Assembly (NCBI GenBank): GCA_023078555.1
Contig: CM041204.1
Coordinates: 4,866,430-4,930,429 of the forward strand
DNA: 64,000 bases
Origin: Ulva prolifera
Taxonomy: Eukaryota; Chlorophyta; Ulvophyceae; Ulvales; Ulvaceae
Direction of reading: 5' to 3'
Each line of letters starts with the position of its first letter. Position 1 is the first letter of the stretch. Both the position numbers and the translations under genes were made by a program. Below the pieces are notes generated by a model. It was not told where the DNA came from and ran no database searches. It saw nothing but the letters and a program-made list of their open reading frames with translations. Shown here piece after piece: positions 38,014 to 48,975 of the stretch.

Positions 38014-38888
38014 CAGCGTGCCTACACACGCGCTCCGCCCTCCGCAATGCCTGCCGCTTGCAGCGCGGACGATCGACGCGGCAAGACCGGACCACACAAA
38101 GTGGCATCGCACACCTCGCGACAGCCTGGCCGAGCCAATTCCACGGCTGTGCGTGCTGGCTTGGCTGGCGGGTGTTGTAAGCTGGGTTGGGCACCCTCGT
38201 GCGTGTGTGTGTTGCGAGCATTGATGCGAGAAGATGCAGCGGATGTATGATTACACAGAGCCAAAGCCGCATTGGTCCTCGCAGCCTCGCTTCAAACTGG
38301 CTGCTGTCCAGTGTACATTCCACTGCTTCGACAGCATCTCATTGCATGTTCCAGCATGCTTGGCCTTCCTGCCGTACATGCACTGGGTCTGCCCCACTAG
38401 TCAGCTGACTCGCTCACTCGCTCACCTACCTAGTCTAACAATAAACAGAATGTTCTGGCGTGCTCAGGCACGGTCATCGCTGGTGTCACATTGACTGATG
38501 CTTCTGAACCTACTATCATGCCGTGCTCGCTGAACACACTCTCGTGTACACATCACACTGCTGCACCGATTCCGGCACCACCTCGACACCCCCCTTTCCC
38601 TCGTCAAAACCACGCGTATCAACAATCGGCCTCCGAAGCGGTGTGTGGACGGCTCAAGCAAGCGCCCCGTGAATGCAGCCATGTTGCCTGCGTGTGAGGC
38701 CTGATATCATCCTGGATATCTAGTACATCTCAGTCTCTCATGCGTACATCTCACCACGCAGCAGTCGTAGGCTACGTGGATCTGCCAAGACCATCTTCTG
38801 CACTGCCCTAAACCGTGATCAGGCAGGCGCAACAGAGGTGCTGCACATGCTGCCACGGGCGCACCCCGCACGCCTGTAGCCGCTGCGG
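38014..38888. other. Intergenic region downstream of paralogue C
   Basis: Only short open frames without splice support. It should contain the 3' end of the paralogue C transcript. Confidence 0.45.
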
Positions 38889-41852
38889 CTAGGTGTCGAT
38901 GGGCACAGGCACACCGTCGACGGTCACAGCGGCCATGCCCCCGCAGGTGCTGCTGGCGGTGACGTTCATCGCATTGGCCTCAGCCAGCAGCTCCAGGGAG
39001 GCTTCAGAGTCCAGGCACTCCCCCTCCAAGATCGCCCTGGCGGCTGCCTGCACATACGCAGGGGGCTCTATGGGTATAGAAATACAGCTGCGTGCACATG
39101 CGCCGTGGCCTGGCGTGCGTGCGCATGCGCACTGCATGCATCTAGAATGCCACCTCCCATGGCCAATTGTTGTTAACAGGAAGACACTGACCAACCACAC
39201 AGTGGCAGTGCCTGTGTGCTGCTGCATATACATCGACTCGATCATTCCCAGTGGGTACTGCATTTTGCAGCGCCGCTTCAAGCAAGGTACCGAGCGTAGG
39301 TACCGAGCGTAGGTACCGGGCGCCTGTATTCCTGCCCAGATTCACTAGTAGGTCCTGCCACAAAGAGAGCATGTATTGACAGGGCTTCGAGTTGAGTGCA
39401 GAATGAAGCCACAACCCCTTAAAACTCCCCGACAAATCTGGCATTCCACAGCACCTAAATATGCCAGAGGACGGAAATTGAGATGGTGACCGTGGCATGA
39501 CGCATGCAGACAGCACGGCATGGCCGCCTGCTGCACAGGGTGGCACGTGGGCCAGCGCAGCAGGCGGCCGCTGCTGCAGGTCTGGAGGCGCACCCGGGCA
39601 AAGACTCGCGCAAAGACGGTGGTCGTGCACGACTCGTACACCTCCTGCACCACCCTCCCCCTGCCTGCACACCACCCGCTTCCCGTCACACTCTTAGCCG
39701 GCCCGACCGTGCATGGCATCATTTCTGGGGTAGCAATCCATAAAAAAAAAGGAGTATAAACAAACAATCGCAGCACCCAGGAGTGCAGCGAAAGCTGTCA
39801 CAGTTCGAACAACCACCTAGCACACGTGGGATGCCTAGTGCCACAGAAATACGTACGTCGGCGGCAGTGCAGATGCGGGCTCCGGCCAATTCCTCCGGTA
39901 GCAAGCCTTGAACTGAAAATGGGCTGCTGGCAGGACGGTGCTGCATGCATATGGCGCGTGCCGCGCTGCATGCTTCGCTCGCGCACACCATCACGGTCAC
40001 GATGCAGGCCAGGCACCGCCTTATGCGTGTAACATTCCGAGCACTGCAGAAGAGGCGATACGCAGGGCGTACCGGAGATGCACGCAGAGGCGGTGGCCGT
40101 GGCGGTCGCCTCAGCCACAAGCGAGACAAACGCCTCCGCGGTGATGAAAGAAGACAAGCTGTCGCCCATGCATGCGCAGCCGTCCAGCGCCGTGGCCGTC
40201 GCGCTGACGTGCGCGGCGACCGTCGTGTTGGCAAAGGCCTCGGATGAGATGGAGATGGAGGCGCAGAGGAACGCGTCCTCGTCGTCCGACATGCATTCGA
40301 CCAGCGCCGTCGCTGTCGCCTACACACCGACACCACACTTGTGGCGCAAGGACGCCAGGCGTCTGTACAGGCGGCGAGGCAGGTAGCACCGCGCGGGAAC
40401 AGCGAGCAGTTCAGGAACAGGTCCACGGCCGCAGCACACACAGCGCTTGTGTCTTGTGCAGAAACCACCAACCAGAGATCTCTCTACTACCACTACCAGC
40501 AGCCGAGACATGGACTTCATCATGAGCGTGCGCCTGCCTCGGCGCGAGGGTCCCCGGCCAGGGAGCAGACTGGGGGAACGGGTTGCTAGCTGGAGTGGCG
40601 TGAAGGATAGCATTAATGCAGCGGCGGGAGTTGAGGGTGCGGCTACTTGCGGCCGGGCGGACGGGGCCGGGGCGGCACCTGGGCAAAGGCGACAGCGTCC
40701 TCGGCCATGAAGATCTCCTCTATATCCTCCAGCACCATGTCTCCCTTGCCATCGCACGCCATCTTGAACACATCCGCCACTGCAGCGCCACGAGCCAGTC
40801 TGACAGCGCATGCATTTGTACACCATTGTGTGCAGGTACTTTGATGCAGCTGCAGGGACAAACTCGGAAACTCCCGAGTATCCGAGTCACTTTACAGGCA
40901 GGCAGGCGGCACCGTGGGCATCGCGGGCATCGCGCCTAACAGCAACAATTCCAAGCGCACCCACACCGCGCCAGCGCAGAGGCAACTGCAGCTCCCATGC
41001 ATGTACACGGGTCGCATCGCCCACAGAGGTACACCATGCTGGGGCCTAGCATCCCAGATTGATGTGTTCAAGGCTGCAGTGCTCACAGTTGTACAACAGT
41101 TTCAGAACCGCTCCATGGGAGGCCCACCCCTGTCTGACACAGACATCGCATGCCCAGCCGTCACGCCGGGCGTAGTTTCCAGAGCCCCACGGCCGACACG
41201 GTGGGAGCACCCGGCCGGCTGCCGTGGATGGCGTAGTGGCGGCACACACGGCTGCAGGCGGTGCCGGCGCGCCGGCCCGGGTGTGCGCAGGTCGCGCCAA
41301 TCGGTCCCCTCTAGATCTGGCGTGTCCATCGATGTGGGTCCGAGGGAGGGGGGAGGGCGCACCGGCGTCGGCGTGCACGCTCCCACAGTCTGAATTCTCG
41401 ACCTCTTCAGCTGTGGCTACTGTCGTGCACTCCGCCACCAGTTCATAGTCATCATCAGGGAGTGGCGCCGGTTCAAAGTCATCATCAGGGAGCGGCGCCG
41501 GTTCAAAGTCATCATCAGGGAGTGGCGCCGGTTCATAGTCATCATCAGGGAGTGGCGCCGGCGGGCTGTTGGGCGGTTCATCATCGCCATAGCAGTAAAC
41601 CGCCCCCAGAGGACTCAGGACGCATGCCAGGGTGCGCTGTGGGCCGGTGAGGCCCCCCAGGGTGTGCGGCCCGGAGGGCGAGGCGCTCTGCAGCTGCGAG
41701 GCCCCGGCTGCTGTGGGCAGCACTGCGGCCGCTGTCAGCACGGCAGCTGCAAACCGCCATGCGTCGTGGCTGTGACTGGCAGTGGTGTTTGCATGCGACA
41801 GCATGTTCATGTTGGAGATGGTGGAGATGGTCGCAGAAGCCGAGGCCTGCAT
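38889..41852 (-). CDS. Secreted ten-cysteine protein, paralogue C (Asp-rich decapeptide repeats)
   Basis: Five exons: 41852-41363, 40779-40679, 40319-40073, 39664-39594, 39047-38889 (355 residues), phases 1-0-1-0. A signal-like stretch (AWRFAAAVLTAAAVLPTAAG) follows a polar leader of about 30 residues; a downstream Met may be the true start. The variable region carries about four 10-residue repeats PAPLPDDDYE or PAPLPDDDFE. Then come ECTTVATAEEVENSDCGSVH, VFKMACDGKGDMVLEDIEEI, CMSDDEDAFLC, DGCACM, LVAEATATATASACIS, EVYESCTTTVFARVFAR, GECLDSEASLELLAEANAMN, STCGGM, and the end VPVPIDT. An R1 fragment lies in intron 2. Very similar to paralogue B in exons 2, 3 and 5 while exon 1 is unrelated apart from its ends. 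Confidence 0.83.
40372..40435 (-). repeat. R1 fragment in paralogue C intron 2
   Basis: GGCGAGGCAGGTAGCACCGC followed by AGCGAGCAGTTCAGGAACAG, the reverse of the R1 3' block. Confidence 0.7.
41441..41571 (-). repeat. 30-bp coding minisatellite in paralogue C exon 1
   Basis: Unit of 30 bp (AGTGGCGCCGGTTCAAAGTC plus ATCATCAGGG on the plus strand) repeated about four times with few changes. It keeps frame and encodes PAPLPDDD(Y/F)E. Confidence 0.95.
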
Positions 41853-42009
41853 TCACAAAGGGGAGGAATGCATTTCATGCGAGACTGATGGCAGGGCCCT
41901 CCGGAGCATGTGTGCAGCAGACAGTTCATAGGACATATGTCCAGATATCTGCCATATGGCAGATATTGTGTATATGTGTTACAGATATTGTGTATGTGTG
42001 TGCATGTGT

Positions 42010-42185
42010 ATGTAGTTACAAAGGATAGAGGCTGGGCATCGGGCCATTCCTAGGAATCCATCCGCAAATCCATGGCCACTCACATGCACTCCACTCACGC
42101 AGTCATGGCACTAGGCCGGGTACGAGCACGTACGTACCACAGCCCTGCCGGTGATGCCAGCCAAAGATTGAAGCCCCGTACATGT
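42010..42185 (-). mobile_element. LINE copy b, 3' fragment
   Basis: Reverse of the LINE 3' end: GTATGTAGTTACAAAGGATA, then the C-terminal coding and 3' untranslated part down to ATTGAAGCCCCG. Strongly 5'-truncated, with a short internal duplication around ATCCATCCGCAAATCC. Confidence 0.75.
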
Positions 42186-42989
42186 CGCATGTTAGGGTCA
42201 GGTGGTGCGTCGATGGAAAGGAGGTACAGCGAGGAGCAGACAAGGAGCAAGCGAGAGTGGTGCATGCATGCATGCTACTGGTCGCGGTGAGCCGTGTGCA
42301 CAAGGTGTGAACTCTATCATGCATTGCCGCAGCTCTCCAGCACACAAGCGTGGCGAGGCAAAGCCGACCCAAGTAAATCAGGCATGGCAGATAGTGTATG
42401 CTAGCTGCGTGGAGGAACAAGTCCAGCACAGCCTCTGACTGGCTGGGCTGCAAGTAGCTATAGCCATGCAATGGCAAGGCGTACGTGCCCTGTCTAGCTG
42501 CCTGTCAGTGTGCAGGTCTTGGAGGCGCCAGTGGCCATGCCTACAGCCAAATGAGCTGCATGGGGCTCTGGCTTTGTGACCAAATGCTGTGGAACGCAGC
42601 TGGTCCAGGCAGTGTGAGCAGTGTGGACAGAACCTTGCCAACAACAGAGACAAAAACAAAAACGTGCACAAGCACTTCTGTGCAGCACAACTATGGGTCC
42701 ACTTACGATGCCAACTAGCTTTTGACACACCAGCCTGAGGGCAGAGCTGTAGCATATGAGCTGAATATGTAGCTCATGTTATTGGCAGCATCATGGTTGT
42801 TTGATGCATGGAGGCTGCTCTAGCGCCCTGAATCGATTGATCAGCTGGCCATCTTTTATGAGCAGTGTCTGCATCATATGACAGCAGTTCACCTAGCCTG
42901 ACATGGTATGCAGCAGCAGATACGAGTAGCTGAGCTCACCTGCTCTTGTTGTCAACCTCCACACGTCACGGTCCAGGTCCAGGCCACAG
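42186..42989. other. Short intergenic region between two LINE copies
   Basis: No gene recognised; open frames are short and lack splice support. Confidence 0.4.
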
Positions 42990-43525
42990 TATGTATGTAG
43001 TTACAAAGGACAGAGGCCGGGAAGCGAGCCGTTGCCAGGAATACACACGCAAATCCACTCACGCAGTCATGGCACTAGGCCGGGCACGAGCACGTACCAC
43101 AGCTCGGCCGGTGATGCCAGCCAAAGATTGAAGCCCCGCACGGAGCACAAGAGCATTCCCCTTGCACAACGCCACACTCAACCGGCGCAGAGCATTCGTC
43201 ACAAACAAAGCACGGTTCACCTTGCCACACCGAGACGCAACCTCCGCCAGCCGATTCAAGTGATTCATGGCAGGCCGTCCCAATCGACCATGCGTCTCAT
43301 GCGACAACGGCACAAAACTATACGCATCAGGGTCGTACAAACGATAAGCAGTGCGTTTCTGCACGTCCCGCGTCTCCGCAGCACCCCCGTCCTCGCGGGC
43401 CGCACGGCCGCAATAGGAACCTGCACAGGGGTTCACAACCGACACATCTCCTATGCACAAAGGGTCACCCGGCGGCATAAACATGATGTCCCCCAGTTTC
43501 TCGTATGTATGTATGTATGCATGAT
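42990..43525 (-). mobile_element. LINE copy c, 5'-truncated
   Basis: Minus-strand frame from about 43515 to 43059 encodes the same post-reverse-transcriptase region as copy a (GDVSVVNPCAGSYCGRAA; DVQKRTAYRLYDPDAYSF; ALRRLSVALCKGNALVLRA). The 3' end is CCTCTGTCCTTTGTAACTAC followed by ATACAT. Differences from copy a are few. Its 5' border is a (CATA)n run at 43503-43525, beyond which lies the X-family ORF on the same strand. Confidence 0.75.
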
Positions 43526-44556
43526 TACATAGCCGTATCCATTTGGACATTGACAACTCCGAAATCCGGGACCGAAAGAGGCATCCAAGCAACATGCTGC
43601 CGCAAACTCTGACTTGCGCCACAGAATGCAACAACACGAGCCAATTCACCGAGAGGGGACGGGCGATTTGCAACACCCGACACCCCAGCATCACCACCAA
43701 CACCATCAACACCGACAATAAGCACAACCGCTACATCAGACCACGAAACACCAGAGGCACTGTCATAAGGACCTGGCCGTGCGAGCAACTGCCGCACCAA
43801 AACCGCAACGGCGGAGACATGCCGATCACGATGTGCCACTGGGACAGGTGGCAGAACTGCCCCGATGGGTGCACGTGCGATGTAGGATGTGAAGACATCA
43901 GCAGCACGTGAATATTCCAAATGCTTTTCACTACGGTGCCTACACAAGAAAGGAGACAGACCCGAACGAGCAGACATTAGCACACGCACAAGACCGGGCT
44001 CAACGGAGTCCATAAACGGGGCTAGTGACCCTAGTTCGTGTGTTATCACACCACGCAACCACTCTCCAGTGACCTTATTGTCGCGACCACGCTTCTCAAA
44101 TCGTTGTTCAAGGTATGCCAACCACATGACAGCCACGACCTTCTCACGGGTAAGATTTGAGTACGTGATTGTGAGAGGGCTTTGTTTGGACGGCTGATCA
44201 CGCATGCCGAGACGTTTGGACACCCTGGGTGGCCCACGTCGGCGGCGATGCTCAGGCTCGGGTGGAGCCTGTAAGGCAAGTCTGATGTGTGCATATCGTT
44301 TCAGTTCTGCCGCAATGGCCGTGATGCGGGAATGAAGGTCCCCGCCCACCCCCGGCCCCCGTTGAGAGTGACCCCGAATCGCGGTGGATTCCACCGCAAC
44401 CGGGAATCGCTCCGCCCCCATGTGTGTCAGCTTTGCGTACCAGCAAAGTTTAGCTGCCTTGATCACAGTCGCTTCAGGTGTCTTCAGTGAGTGCCTGCAG
44501 GGGCAAGGCAGTCGGCACTTGCAGCCTGATGTGATACAGTAGCACATAGCAGTCAA
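43525..44556 (-). CDS. Repeat family X ORF, 343 codons, unknown protein
   Basis: An uninterrupted frame whose last 50 or so nt match dispersed repeats at 24.1 and 63.1 kb, so it is treated as a mobile-element ORF. The N-terminal third is Cys/Arg/Pro-rich (CKCRLPCPCRHS). The centre looks like a folded helical domain (TREKVVAVMWLAYLEQRFEK; KVTGEWLRGVITHELGSLAP). The C-terminal third is hydrophobic (DVAVVLIVGVDGVGGDAG) and ends MDTAM. I recognise no reverse transcriptase, integrase or transposase motif. An acceptor-like CAG precedes codon 24, so the real exon may start at about 44496. Sense and coding status are likely; function is unknown. Confidence 0.5.
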   Translation of the reverse strand: MTAMCYCITSGCKCRLPCPCRHSLKTPEATVIKAAKLCWYAKLTHMGAERFPVAVESTAIRGHSQRGPGVGGDLHSRITAIAAELKRYAHIRLALQAPPEPEHRRRRGPPRVSKRLGMRDQPSKQSPLTITYSNLTREKVVAVMWLAYLEQRFEKRGRDNKVTGEWLRGVITHELGSLAPFMDSVEPGLVRVLMSARSGLSPFLCRHRSEKHLEYSRAADVFTSYIARAPIGAVLPPVPVAHRDRHVSAVAVLVRQLLARPGPYDSASGVSWSDVAVVLIVGVDGVGGDAGVSGVANRPSPLGELARVVAFCGASQSLRQHVAWMPLSVPDFGVVNVQMDTAM

Positions 44557-45097
44557 TGTCTCAGGACGCGAGTAGGCTCACGTGGTATACCGGCTGCCAG
44601 TGCAGCTGCAGCTGTCATATGTACAATGATTGAAGCTATCTATAGACTGTCTGATCAGATGCTCGAGTGAGGATTGACAGTAGTCTATATATATAGCTGG
44701 TTGGTGACGCAGATGAGCTTTGAACTGGTTCTACTGGGCTTCTGCAGCAGTGGCGGTAGCAGTGCGTGAGGCCTGGTCATGGACTATTAATATTGCATGG
44801 CAATGGTTCCGTATGACGTGTCTGAGGCAGCTCTGGTGTCATGACAGGCACAGGCGGGAACGGAATTTATATGCGGGCTGCGAAATGGTCGGCAGAGAAC
44901 GACGAAGACTCGCTTAGAGCACGACGTGCGCAACACTGAGTGCACGTGCCGTGGTGGCGCGGATCTGCACATGTGTGCTGCCGTGTACATGTGGCTGCAT
45001 GCGCCGCACCTACACGCGCCGACGCGGCCGGGCGCACACCTGGGACTGTGCACCTGGGAGCACCCAAACGGGTGGCCTAGGTCAAAACAATACGAGC
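44557..45097. other. Intergenic stretch upstream of the X ORF
   Basis: AT-richer, with short runs such as CTATATATATAG near 44685. No gene recognised. Confidence 0.4.
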
Positions 45098-45550
45098 ACG
45101 CATGTAGTTACAAAGAAGAGAGGCCGGGCATGCTACAGGTCATCGGAATCGGAATCCATTCTCAGACCCATTCACGCAATCATGGCACTACGCCGGGCAC
45201 GGGCTCGTTCCGTTGGCACAAAGCCACACTCAACCAGTGCAAAGCATTCGCCACAAACACACCATGGTCCACCTCAACAAACCGAGACGTAACCTCAGCT
45301 AACTGATTCAGATGTGCCATAGTAGGCCATTCAAACCTATTCAAACCGATCATTGTGTCTCATGCGACAAAAGCACAAAATGATGTGCATCCGATCCGAG
45401 TCGGGCCCCGATCGGGGTCGTATGCACGTGCGTTTCTGCACATTATCAGACCCATCCTCCCAAGCCGCTGCACTGCAACAGGTGCCCATTCACAACCGAC
45501 ACTTCCCCATCAGGGTCATCAGATGGCACAAACATGATGTCACCCACCTT
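45098..45550 (-). mobile_element. LINE copy d, decayed
   Basis: Starts (in reverse) GTAGTTACAAAGAAGAGAGG and keeps scattered identity to copies a and c up to ACAAACATGATGTCACCCAC, with indels that break the frame. An old copy. Confidence 0.65.
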
Positions 45551-45879
45551 CGTGGATCATCGTCATGAGGACCTCGAGCACCTCCTCCTGCTGCGTGGCA
45601 ACGGCGTGCACCCCAGGCCCTGCCGCACCCTGGCCACCAGTTTTGGCGGGACTCACAGTCCCGTCTGATGACCTCTCGCCGCTTACAGGCCATCCGGCCT
45701 GAGCGGTGGGATGCCCCTTGGGAGCCCCGTCCGCTTGACCACACCAACCGATGGCCTCTGACTCCAGCTAGGCCGGGTCCGGTGGGAGTGCGGGATGCCT
45801 TCGTTGGCATGTGCAGGGATTGCGGAGACGGCTTGGGTGATGCATTGTCCTGGGTACGGTGCGGCGTGGGCCGGCGAAG

Positions 45880-46275
45880 CTGCGCGGTGTGTTGCCGGAC
45901 TGGCGTGGTGTGCTGTGGCTCAGGGGGTGGGGGTGGGGTACCAAACGTTTGGGGCTAGGGCGGCCCCAGGCAATCGGGCAGCCATATGCATGATGGGCGG
46001 CCTCAGGCAGCAGTGTGTTGGGCGTGGCCCTGTCATATGGCGGCGGGCGTTGTGGTGTTGGCGGTTGTGTTGTGTGTGGGCCGTGGGGTTTGTGCGTGCG
46101 TGTGTGGGTGTGTGGGTGTGTGCTTGGCGGTCTGCGGATCTGTGTCGTTTGCCGTGCCGGTGATGGGTTTCCTGGGCGTGGTGGGTGTCGCGTGCGTGGG
46201 TGGCTGGGTGTTTGCTTCGTCTGTTTGCTTCTTTCGCGGTGCTGCCCGCCTTGCTGCCTTTTGTCCTTGTAACAC
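45880..46275 (+). repeat. R1 GT-rich repeat, long copy
   Basis: GT/GC-rich body followed by GCTTCTTTCGCGGTGCTGCC, CGCCTTGCTGCC and TTTTGTCCTTGTAACACC. The 5' limit is approximate. Confidence 0.7.
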
Positions 46276-46527
46276 CCTGGCCACCTCACACCACCGCCGC
46301 CGCCGCCGCCGCAGCCTGCGCGGCGTCCGGCGCGGGTCGCCCCACATGGGCGCTGTGCCCAGCATCGGCATCGGCGACCGGAGCTCGGCTGCTAGCAGGC
46401 GCTAGTGCCGGCGACGACAGCCACGCGTGCGGCCAGCGGCGGTGGCGGGGTCGTAGGCGACGGTCCCGCGGGCGACGTCGCCGCGCGCGAAGGGCCCGCA
46501 ACTTCGGAGGCAGGCTGTGGTGAGTCA

Positions 46528-46548
46528 GGGGGGGGGGGGGGGGGGGGG
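46528..46548 (+). repeat. Homopolymer G21
   Basis: Twenty-one consecutive G. Prone to sequencing error, so the length is uncertain. Confidence 0.9.
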
Positions 46549-46605
46549 CAGCACGGACCTGCCGCGGAGCAGTCGCACGTCGTGCGCGGGTGAAGCCCGT
46601 TGTGC

Positions 46606-46651
46606 GTGTGGATGCCACACATGCGTGGCCACACATGTGTGGCATCCACAC
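46606..46651. repeat. Perfect 18-bp inverted repeat (hairpin)
   Basis: Arms GTGTGGATGCCACACATG and CATGTGTGGCATCCACAC are exact reverse complements around a 10-nt loop CGTGGCCACA. Each arm is itself partly palindromic (TGTGG...CCACA). Confidence 0.95.
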
Positions 46652-47204
46652 ATGAGATCGGGTCCCATGCGACCCAATCTCGCGCCGTTGGTTTTCAATG
46701 CTATTGTGGCGTGAAGTCCAGGTCCGACACATGTGTGCAATTCATCACGTGGTCGAGATCACGTGGCTGCATGTATGAACGTGCCAAAGTCGCAGCGCGA
46801 GCCGACGGCATTGGGAGGGGCCGGAGCAATGCCCAAGGGATACCTGATGCACAACATGACATCAACATCGGTCATGCGCAGCGCGGGGGAGAGCGGCAGG
46901 GTGCTCAACTATATGGTGGCCGCGCGGCAAGCACAGCTGCGCTGCCGTGCCAAGTTGCATTCACTCTTGCGTGTGGTGACATCATGGCTGTCACGCAGAG
47001 CACCCCCGGCGGCGCCGGGCAGCCACCTTGGTGACACGCTGTTGCACAGCAGGCAACACCTTGGCGATGGTGTCGCTGCTCGCAGGCCCTGGCAGCTCCG
47101 GGCAGAGCTGCTCAGCGAGGTTGAGCACCTGCCAGGCTTCCTGCAATTGTTGCCCGTGCGGCCCACTGCGCAGCTGCATGCGCTCGGGGCCTCCTGCGGA
47201 ATGT

Positions 47205-47615
47205 ATGAAGTTACAAAGGACAGAGGCCGGGCATGCATGGAGCTGTTTCTCGGAAACCACTCGCAAATCCACTCACTCATTCATGGCACTAAGCCGGGCA
47301 CGAGCGCGTACCACAGCCCTGCCGGTGATTCCAGCCAAAGGTTGAAGCCCCGCACGGAGCACATCCGAGTCCCTTTGCACAACGCCACACTCAACCGGCG
47401 CAAAGAAGTCGTCACAAACACACCATGGTCCACCACACCACACCACACCACACCAAGACGCAACCTCCGCCAGTCGATTCAAGTGATCCATAGCAGGCTG
47501 TCCCAACCGACCATGCATATGCGTCTCATGCGACAACGGCACAAAACTATATGCATCAGGGTCGTATGCACGATAAGCAATGCGTTTCTGCACGTCCCGC
47601 ACCACCGTAGCAGAC
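47205..47615 (-). mobile_element. LINE copy e, 5'-truncated and degraded
   Basis: Reverse of the LINE 3' part from GAAGTTACAAAGGACAGAGG to the segment GTTTCTGCACGTCCCGCACC. A tandem expansion CACCACACCACACCACACCA interrupts the frame near 47435-47455. Confidence 0.7.
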
Positions 47616-48095
47616 CCGCCCTCCTGCGTTGCCCAGCTAGGGGGTTGCCCAGCTTGCAGCAAGACTCTTGCTGGAGCAGCTGCCGTTCTGGGCCTCTGTG
47701 AGTGTGATGCAGGGCTGGAGGTGTTGGCTGTTGCCGGCCAGGGTGGTTCGCGAGAGGCGCTTGCATGCGCATGGCGAGTGGGCGCGCAGCCCACCACCGA
47801 GCCGAGGCTGCGGAGCCATGCATGGTGCGACTGCAAACTCACAGACAACAGCATGTTGCTATAGCAACAGCTATAGCTGTTTTGCGGGGGTTCGGGGTGG
47901 GGGCGGTGCTTAAGTTGCTGAGGCTCCCAAAATGCCTTGCTGCAGCTGGGGAAACGCCTCACATGACTGCTGCCATACAACAGCCGTTGCCTAGGACTGG
48001 GTAGTTGACAACACATGTGTATGTTCCCACATTCATTGTGTATCTGACAGTAATGTGCAGTGGCTCTCACTGAAAGTGTCACTAACTGAGAGTGT
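47616..48095. other. Intergenic stretch
   Basis: No gene recognised. Ends with the left target duplication of an R1 insertion (48081-48095). Confidence 0.4.
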
Positions 48096-48268
48096 TACAA
48101 GGACGAGGGTGGCGAGGCAGGTAGCACCGCAAAAGCAGCAAGCGGTTCAAGAACACACCCAGCAACCCAGCCCACCGCACCCACGCCACTCCTCCCGTCA
48201 CACCCACGCAACGCACACGCAGTACCCACAACGCCCCCAACAAACGACACAGACTCCCAGACCGCCAT
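48096..48268 (-). mobile_element. R1 element with target-site duplication
   Basis: This copy has clear borders. A 15-bp direct repeat ACTAACTGARAGTGT flanks it (48081-48095 and 48269-48283, one mismatch). The element is about 173 bp. Read on the minus strand it starts ATGGCGGTCTGGGAGTC, has a GT-rich body, then GCTTGCTGCTTTTGCGGTGC, CTACCTGCCTCG and the tail GTCCTTGTA. Long target duplications like this are typical of target-primed retroposition. No Pol III boxes were seen. Confidence 0.82.
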
Positions 48269-48283
48269 ACTAACTGAAAGTGT

Positions 48284-48975
48284 CACTATAGTGCCACTAT
48301 AGTGGCCCTAGCGAGAGGGACATTTATTCACACTTCGTTCAATACTGTGCCGCAGTTCCTGACCCTGATCATCCCCGGTCCGCTGAATTCCGGGTGTGCG
48401 GGTCTGTTGAAAACGAAACTGAAACATTTCACCATGTTATTCGGATATCTCGTCTGGGTTAGCGTACATTCCGATGACCCCTCCAGCCCTGTCTCGGCCT
48501 TCACAGGCTGAACTTCATACTGCCATCTTCTACCTCCCAAGAGCAGCACCTCCGTAACTCGACTACCTTAGCATTCCAGCCGCTGTTGCTCATCCCGCCT
48601 TCCTGTAATTTCTACATCGCGACCCAATGCGGCTGTGCCCGTACGTTGCGGTGCATCTGCAAGGCGCAGTGCGCATGCTGCCGGGTCACAAACTGCCGAC
48701 GAGCACCTCCCTGCGGCACATTCTACTGTGCAGCACTCGCAAAAGAAGCCGACATCACTGCCACATACACCCTGCTGGTCCTGCTGCAACTCGAAGCTCT
48801 TCACCAGCTGCCCTGCCCGTTCAACGCCACCTGCCCGCGACCGCATGCGCCCACGTACGCGTCAGGTGCTGCCCGCAGAAGCAGCATGCAGCTACCACGG
48901 CTGTGCCGTAGCCGTGCATGAATGCCGCAGCCACGGGGCGACCACGTCAAGGTAGCGTGTCAGCCACAGCCGCAG
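48284..48975. other. Intergenic region downstream of paralogue D
   Basis: No gene recognised. Minus-strand transcripts of paralogue D should end here. Confidence 0.4.

Larger units (their letters stand above)
45551..47204. other. Repeat-rich intergenic region
   Basis: Contains an R1 copy, a (CCG)n run at about 46290-46310, a G21 run and a strong hairpin, listed separately. The GC-rich stretch 46.28-46.52 kb is open in several frames and ends in a GTGAGT donor-like sequence at 46520, but no exon chain was found. Confidence 0.4.

Noticed and set aside
41441..41571. Regular 30-bp repeats as a possible CRISPR array
   Set aside because: Units are contiguous with no spacers, keep reading frame inside an exon, and the genome is eukaryotic.
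46280..46525. GC-rich open region with a GTGAGT donor
   Set aside because: Translations are low-complexity Ala/Arg/Gly in every frame from a (CCG)n-rich stretch; no acceptor or partner exon.
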